A stretch of DNA of 10,754 nt from a bacterium. Its GTDB lineage: Bacteria; SM23-31; JAUVVT01. Of this stretch, positions 6,895 through 10,754 are shown piece after piece; the stretch's first letter is position 1, and each line of letters begins with the position of its first letter. Location of the stretch: contig JAUWXV010000124.1 of assembly GCA_030616165.1 (NCBI GenBank), positions 1-10,754 of the forward strand, given 5' to 3'. The notes beneath the pieces were generated by a model that was not told the origin of the DNA, searched no databases, and worked only from the letters and a program-made list of their open reading frames with translations. The position numbers and the translations under genes are program-made.

Positions 6895-7938
6895 ATGGGA
6901 AATGGATTTAAAGGAGTTTACGACAAAGACATATTACCTGTAATAACGACATTTATAATTATTCTCATTGCTGTGATTGGATTATATGCTATGCTATACG
7001 GCTCAAGATATGGAGATAACTTTGATGTTGGTAATTTCCGCTGTGGAAAGATTGCAATAGCCGCTGATGGGAGAGGTATCAACTCAAATGTTTCAGAGCA
7101 GTTTGCCAGGGCAAAGCATTTTCTTATTGTTGAACCTTTTACAGGAAAATATAAATCTATACAGAATCCATATAGAAATCTCGATAGTGAGGCGGGGATT
7201 CGCGCGGCACAGCTAATTTCTGGTGAAACAGAGGAGGCTGTTATTACAAATAATATTGGACCAAATGCATATGGACTGTTAAATGGATTAGGAATAAAAG
7301 TTTATACTGTAAAATCCGGCACCGTAAAAGATGCAGTAAAAAAGTTTAAAGAAGTCAGGTTAACTGAAACTGCAAATGCAACGGTACCGCAATTTTACGG
7401 GAAGAATACTGTTCTTGCTAATGGAGGTTATTATACATGCCCGAACTGTTATACAAGGATGCCCTGTCCGCAAAACTATAATGGGGGATTACCCTGTCCA
7501 AGCTGTGGGGTGATAATGAATCAAGTGCTGGGTGGATTAGGTGGATTGTTTCCATCTACAAGCATTGCAGGGACAAATTTAAGTGTTGCAGGTGGTTTCG
7601 GATTGGGACTCGGACCTGTAGGAAATCTTATATGTCCAAACTGTGGGATGGTTATACCACATCAGAGGGGTGTGCCCTCCTATACGGTTCACTGCCCTGA
7701 ATGTGGAACCACAATGGTAAGACAATTTCCTGCAAACATACAAACGGCATTTAACACAGCGAACAATAATCAAACTAATGCTGCACCTCCCATTACAATT
7801 GATGCCGTGATGAAACATGCATACAGAGGTGTATGCAGTAAATGCCATACCATTGTCGATAGAGCGGCAGATGTTAATACCGGTAATATTATAGGAACAG
7901 CATACAGGATTGGACCCGGCGGATGTATTTTAAGATAA
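6895..7938 (+). CDS. NifX-like / zinc-ribbon / magnetochrome fusion protein
   Basis: A 347-residue mosaic. An N-terminal membrane helix (about residues 14-35) is followed by a well-kept dinitrogenase iron-molybdenum cofactor-type domain (50-157: KIAIAADGRGINSNVSEQF, then IGPNAYGLLNGLGIKVYT). Ribbon 1 has C182-x2-C185 and C201-x2-C204, and ribbon 2 has C247-x2-C250 and C267-x2-C270, separated by a Gly/Leu-rich stretch (211-243). One magnetochrome ends the protein (about 298-320): ITIDAVMKHAYRGVC then SKCH, with haem cysteines C314 and C317 and axial H318. Family knowledge: NifX-like domains carry iron-sulfur or molybdenum-iron cluster precursors, and magnetochromes bind c-type haem in magnetosome proteins. 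Inference: it handles or senses iron clusters and electrons at the magnetosome membrane. It has a strong ribosome site (AAAGGAGAA, 6881-6889). I cannot name a described homologue with this architecture. Confidence 0.88.
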   Translation: MGNGFKGVYDKDILPVITTFIIILIAVIGLYAMLYGSRYGDNFDVGNFRCGKIAIAADGRGINSNVSEQFARAKHFLIVEPFTGKYKSIQNPYRNLDSEAGIRAAQLISGETEEAVITNNIGPNAYGLLNGLGIKVYTVKSGTVKDAVKKFKEVRLTETANATVPQFYGKNTVLANGGYYTCPNCYTRMPCPQNYNGGLPCPSCGVIMNQVLGGLGGLFPSTSIAGTNLSVAGGFGLGLGPVGNLICPNCGMVIPHQRGVPSYTVHCPECGTTMVRQFPANIQTAFNTANNNQTNAAPPITIDAVMKHAYRGVCSKCHTIVDRAADVNTGNIIGTAYRIGPGGCILR

Positions 7939-8062
7939 AATTAGAAGATATATGATTAAGATGATTATATGATGTTTTAAATAAATGTTTATTAATTTCT
8001 TAGTTTATTCTGAGTAATTAATTAAACATAACACCAAAACAATTAAAAAAGGAGGATTAAAA

Positions 8063-8257
8063 ATGTTTGAAGGCTCAATTATATTATGGATAGCATTTGC
8101 TCTTATAACTGCTTTTATAGCGGCGAAAAAGAACAGGTCTTTTCTTGGTTGGCTGATTATTGGATTGGTTGTGCCCATCATAGGATTTATTCTGATACTC
8201 GTATTGCCAAGGGGTGAGGTGGAAAAAACTAAGAGAGCTAAGGAAGCAACTGCGTAG
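8063..8257 (+). CDS. Small two-helix membrane protein, unknown function
   Basis: A 64-residue protein with two hydrophobic helices (about residues 4-21 and 28-48) around a basic turn (AAKKNRSFLGW), and a charged tail (RGEVEKTKRAKEATA). A very good Shine-Dalgarno (GGAGG, 8051-8055, with 7 bases before the ATG) and regular codon use support it as a real gene. The pattern of K-K-N-R-S, G-W, then G-x-x-x-P-x-x-G-F-I resembles common small bacterial membrane proteins with no set function. It does not match MamI, MamL or MamF closely. It lies between the NifX-magnetochrome gene and the structured intergenic region, 124 bases after the former, so it may be a lineage-specific magnetosome membrane protein. 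That role is inferred from position only. Confidence 0.7.
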   Translation: MFEGSIILWIAFALITAFIAAKKNRSFLGWLIIGLVVPIIGFILILVLPRGEVEKTKRAKEATA

Positions 8258-8340
8258 GGAATTCGATGTTGTTTAAGGGATATATTCAGTATTCCAGAAT
8301 CCCTGCGTATAGAACAGTAATAATAAGTACTAAGTTATAT

Positions 8341-8376
8341 GCCAAGTATGTCCCGCGAAAATCGGGACTGCTTGAC
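8341..8376. repeat. Hairpin with GTCCCG/CGGGAC stem
   Basis: GTCCCG (8350-8355) pairs perfectly with CGGGAC (8363-8368) around CGAAAAT. An outer stem pairs CCAAG-side bases 8341-8346 with CTTG-side bases 8371-8376, with one mismatch, across a small internal loop. No T-run follows, so it is not a standard terminator. A smaller hairpin (AGGGAT 8276-8281 with ATCCCT 8299-8304) precedes it. Both sit in the 279-base gap between the small membrane protein and the three-PDZ gene, in which no coding sequence is seen. Confidence 0.6.
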
Positions 8377-8399
8377 ATTAATGCGTGCTGCATAATTAT
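8372..8399 (+). promoter_or_regulatory. Possible sigma-70 type promoter before the three-PDZ gene
   Basis: A perfect -35 hexamer TTGACA (8372-8377) is followed after 16 bases by AATTAT (8394-8399), matching four of six -10 positions. It would start a transcript near 8406 and serve the three-PDZ gene, mamL and mamB. It overlaps two inverted-repeat arms, so the match could be coincidental. If it is real, the RNA would lack the left arm of the 8381-8516 stem. Confidence 0.35.
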
Positions 8400-8516
8400 C
8401 AAATAGAACCTTAGGTTTCTCTAATAATGGGTAAGCAGGGTCAGCATAGTTTTCTAATTGTAAATATACCCAATCAAGTAACAGTCTCCTGGGAAAGATT
8501 ATTGTGCAGCATGCAC
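8381..8516 (+). ncRNA. Candidate structured RNA or leader closed by a 20-base stem
   Basis: Bases 8381-8400 pair with 8497-8516: 16 Watson-Crick pairs, two G.U pairs and two mismatches, one of them at the outermost position. Inside lie a small hairpin (GAACC 8406-8410 with GGTTT 8414-8418) and a second stem (TGGGTA 8428-8433 with TACCCA 8467-8472). G.U pairs on the + strand rather than random mismatches, plus nested stems, suggest an RNA fold. A cis-acting leader of the gene starting at 8537 (which lacks a Shine-Dalgarno), a small RNA, or a short transposon-like element with 20-base inverted ends are all possible. I recognise no known riboswitch class. Confidence 0.4.
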
Positions 8517-8536
8517 TTTAAATAAAAAAAATTAAT

Positions 8537-10087
8537 ATGTCAGAAAAAAATATATATCGTAAAATATCCGTTGTAACAATTGTAATTCTGGGCATCATAA
8601 TTTTTGCTTCATTAGTTGGTATCGGGATTGGTGAGGCTTATTGGTATGGATTATCTGTGGATCCGCTGAACCAAAAATACAGAGAACATTATAATCTATC
8701 TCCGTATGATACCGGAGTCGTTGTTGTTGGAGTTAAAGGAAAAGCAGAAAAAGCAGGCATTAAAGAGGGTGATTTAATTATCGGAATAAATGGAACGAGG
8801 GTTTATGATATAAAATCATTTCTATCTTCGGCTAAAGCTGCAAAAAACAGTAGTAATATTGTACTGGATTTAAAAAAGGGTGGGAGGCAGATGAGTTTTT
8901 CACTACCAGGGGAAAAATATGATAAAGGAAGGATTGCTGATGCTTCGCAGGTGAATTTAGGATTATTCACAGGAAGTCCTTTATACCTTACTGCCGGTAA
9001 TAATACGGTGGGTGGAGCGGTTCAAATTCCAAGAATTCCGACCGAGGGAAATTGGTTAGGAATGGAACTTGAGGGGATTACGTCGGGAACAATCAGGGAA
9101 TTGAATCTACCTGCCAGCCAGACAGGTGTATTTGTTGACGATGTGCCACCTAATAGTCTCGCGGAAAAAGGCGGATTGAAAAATGGAGATATTATCAGGT
9201 CTATCAATGGGCAGTTAATTATTAATATGGCAGATTATATTAAGGCAACAAATAATCAGCAAATAAAAACAGCAAATCTCGAGGTTGTGCGGAATGGTAA
9301 ACTTATTCTTTTGACAATTCCTGCGGCAGAAGTCGGTGTTCCGCAATTTTCGGGGATTCAGCCAAAAACAAATTTAGTTCCATCTATAACAATCGATGCA
9401 GTTATGCCTCATGCATATCGGGGGGTGTGCGTTAATTGTCATAAAATAATCGGGAGTTCGGTATTGAATAATATGCCGGTTAATTCTCCACTAAGAACAA
9501 TTATTCCGGATAACACGGGCCTTCCGAGTCCTGCTCAGCAGAAAGCGGCACAGAAAGTCTTGGTTGAGGGGCATTGGCTCGGAATGGAACTGATTCCTTT
9601 AACATCCGAACTTGTAGTAGAATACAAATTACCCAAAGGTGTGGCAGGTTTGCTTGTGGATGAAGTTACATTAGAGTCAGCCGAATCAGGACTTCTTGCC
9701 GGGGATGTTTTACAGAGCATTAATGGCTATCCTGTCAAAACACTTGATGATTTTGCAAAAGTTACGAGAAAGATTGAATCTCTCAGGGAAGTTCGTCTTG
9801 GGGTTTTACGGAATGGGAATCCATTATTTCTTTCACTTCAATCAAGTTGGGGGAAACTTGGAGTATCACAGAATGAAGCCGCTCAACCTATACAGCCGGG
9901 CGCTATTAGTCCGCATAGAGATAGGGGACGTCCTTGCACTGACTGTCATATAATAATGAAGAATGGGGGGCAGTTGCCCACGGATGCGGGAGATATTTTA
10001 CCGAATCCCCCGCCGATTAGAGGTAGTGTAAATCCTCCACATTCTTATAGAGGGAAATGTAATACTTGTCATACAATTCTTAGATAA
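8537..10087 (+). CDS. mamP: Three-PDZ, three-magnetochrome MamP/MamE-C-terminal-like protein
   Basis: A 516-residue protein with one N-terminal membrane helix (about residues 11-32). In order it carries PDZ1 (about 35-125), PDZ2 (170-265, [10 protein letters not shown]), magnetochrome 1 (283-305; PHAYRGVC, C298/C301/H302), PDZ3 (343-440, [10 protein letters not shown]), magnetochrome 2 (C467/C470/H471) and magnetochrome 3 (C508/C511/H512, four residues from the end). Magnetochromes bind c-type haem; MamP uses them to oxidise iron during magnetite growth. MamP normally has one PDZ and two magnetochromes, and the MamE C-terminus two of each, so this is an enlarged version and could equally be called MamE-Cter. 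PDZ2 and PDZ3 are similar enough to suggest internal duplication. No protease residues are present. The start lacks a Shine-Dalgarno. mamL follows 25 bases later. Confidence 0.85.
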   Translation: MSEKNIYRKISVVTIVILGIIIFASLVGIGIGEAYWYGLSVDPLNQKYREHYNLSPYDTGVVVVGVKGKAEKAGIKEGDLIIGINGTRVYDIKSFLSSAKAAKNSSNIVLDLKKGGRQMSFSLPGEKYDKGRIADASQVNLGLFTGSPLYLTAGNNTVGGAVQIPRIPTEGNWLGMELEGITSGTIRELNLPASQTGVFVDDVPPNSLAEKGGLKNGDIIRSINGQLIINMADYIKATNNQQIKTANLEVVRNGKLILLTIPAAEVGVPQFSGIQPKTNLVPSITIDAVMPHAYRGVCVNCHKIIGSSVLNNMPVNSPLRTIIPDNTGLPSPAQQKAAQKVLVEGHWLGMELIPLTSELVVEYKLPKGVAGLLVDEVTLESAESGLLAGDVLQSINGYPVKTLDDFAKVTRKIESLREVRLGVLRNGNPLFLSLQSSWGKLGVSQNEAAQPIQPGAISPHRDRGRPCTDCHIIMKNGGQLPTDAGDILPNPPPIRGSVNPPHSYRGKCNTCHTILR

Positions 10088-10112
10088 GTTTAAAAAACTT
10101 CGGGATGGATAT

Positions 10113-10364
10113 ATGTTTAAATTAATTATCACCGTAATAATAACAGTATTAGTTGTAATATTTGCAGCACAAAACTTCTACAGTGTTCCAATCAGGTTTT
10201 TTACAAGTGAACCTCTTCAGATACGCCTGATATTTCTGATATTTACATCGATATTAATAGGTGCAATGATTCCTACATTTTATAGTATGATAAGAAGGAT
10301 AAACAAGATTAGAACTGAAAAGGAAATCCAGAGTAGCGAAGAAATTTTTGAAGTCGAGGATTAA
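10113..10364 (+). CDS. mamL: MamL-like (LapA/DUF1049-type) membrane protein
   Basis: An 83-residue protein with two membrane helices (about residues 3-20 and 39-60). The [11 protein letters not shown] turn after helix one and the basic stretch after helix two ([10 protein letters not shown]) are the layout of LapA-type proteins. MamL, an essential small protein of magnetosome vesicle formation, belongs to this fold (about 77-80 residues, ending in a positively charged tail). Here the basic stretch is followed by an acidic end ([10 protein letters not shown]), unlike the purely basic tail I recall for Magnetospirillum MamL. It lies between the three-PDZ gene and mamB, where mamL is commonly found near mamB/mamM. 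A plain LapA homologue would look alike, so the name rests mainly on context. A weak GGGATGG site precedes the ATG. Confidence 0.7.
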   Translation: MFKLIITVIITVLVVIFAAQNFYSVPIRFFTSEPLQIRLIFLIFTSILIGAMIPTFYSMIRRINKIRTEKEIQSSEEIFEVED

Positions 10365-10380
10365 ATTAATATTACCAGAT

Positions 10381-10754
10381 ATGAAATGCAGTAATTGTAA
10401 TACATGCAATGCTCGTGTCGGGTGGATAGGGCTTGTGGTAGGCATTTTAATCGGTGCGTTTACTATATTAATGGGATTACTGAGTCACAGTAAAGCATTG
10501 ATCGCAGTATCTTTATGTTTGGGAATAGACGTTGCTACAGCAATGACTGTAATTTTTGGTCTTAAAATATCGAAAAAACCGATTGATTTAAAACATCCTT
10601 ACGGGCACGGGAAAATTGAATCTGTTGCGGTCGGAGGAATAAGTTTATTATTGATATTAAGTGCAGTTTTACTTTTTTTAATTTCTGTAAAAAGTATATA
10701 TCAAGGTGAAGAAGGACCTAAACAAATTCTTACACTCATTGCTGCTTTAGTTGC
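10381..10754 (+). CDS. mamB: MamB-like cation diffusion facilitator, 3' end outside window
   Basis: The reading frame is open to the last base (124 codons seen of about 290-300 expected). It starts MKCSNCNTCNARVGWIGL, with C3, C6 and C9; a Cys-rich head is typical of MamB. Membrane helices lie at about residues 13-33, 40-60 and 85-104, and the loop KISKKPIDLKHPYGHGKIE is the cation diffusion facilitator signature (K-P-x-D, HP-x-G-HG-K-x-E). MamB and MamM form the complex that carries ferrous iron into the magnetosome and starts vesicle formation. At the first transport site, where helix two of such carriers has H/D/Y-x3-D, this protein has C46 and D50. It starts 16 bases after the mamL stop. 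MamM is the alternative; the Cys head favours MamB. Confidence 0.82.
   Translation, partial: MKCSNCNTCNARVGWIGLVVGILIGAFTILMGLLSHSKALIAVSLCLGIDVATAMTVIFGLKISKKPIDLKHPYGHGKIESVAVGGISLLLILSAVLLFLISVKSIYQGEEGPKQILTLIAALV

Noticed and set aside
8350-8368. GTCCCG/CGGGAC hairpin as terminator of the small membrane protein gene
   Set aside because: No T-run follows the stem on either strand, so it is listed only as a hairpin.
9696-9953. 85-codon + strand frame inside the three-PDZ gene
   Set aside because: It overlaps the third PDZ and second magnetochrome in another frame, where the main frame carries clear motifs.

Overview
This AT-rich window (third-position A/T is strongly favoured in every gene) carries the left part of a magnetosome gene cluster from a magnetotactic bacterium. 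All genes read left to right. The decisive marks are magnetochrome motifs (a proline-His, Arg-Gly, then C-x2-C-H pattern, as in [10 protein letters not shown]) in two proteins, PDZ proteins, a trypsin-like HtrA protease, and short membrane proteins matching MamI and MamL. The window ends inside a MamB/MamM-type cation diffusion facilitator. Low GC, the splitting of MamE-type modules over several genes, and the fusion proteins are unlike the classical alphaproteobacterial mamAB operon. They suggest a deep-branching lineage (Omnitrophota, Nitrospirota, Desulfobacterota or similar). I cannot fix the phylum from this sequence.

Layout. Bases 194-2587 hold a cytoplasmic PAS histidine kinase and an NtrC-type sigma-54 activator, a tight two-gene unit. 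An intergenic stretch follows with three GTGG-headed palindromes and a strong hairpin terminator (2756-2793). From 2855 come a receiver-domain protein with a long charged tail, mamI (3641-3820, only 59 codons), and a membrane-anchored NifX/NifY-like protein. A nested palindromic repeat (4547-4613) precedes the MamE-type protease (4683-6032). Next are a PDZ plus zinc-ribbon protein and a remarkable protein joining a membrane anchor, a NifX-like (FeMo-cofactor-binding-type) domain, two zinc ribbons and a magnetochrome. A 64-residue double-spanning membrane protein follows. After a 279-base intergenic region with strong RNA-like folding and a possible promoter come a three-PDZ, three-magnetochrome MamP/MamE-C-terminal-like protein, mamL, and the 5' part of mamB.

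How the genes fit together (inference from family knowledge). MamI, MamL and MamB are associated with forming the magnetosome vesicle and importing iron. The MamE-like protease would control maturation. The haem-binding magnetochromes would tune iron redox state during crystal growth. The two NifX-like proteins and the shared zinc ribbons look like an added iron- or metal-cluster-handling layer, and are the most novel part. The kinase, the sigma-54 activator and the receiver protein may link the cluster to a redox or metal signal, but the terminator separates the first two from the magnetosome genes.
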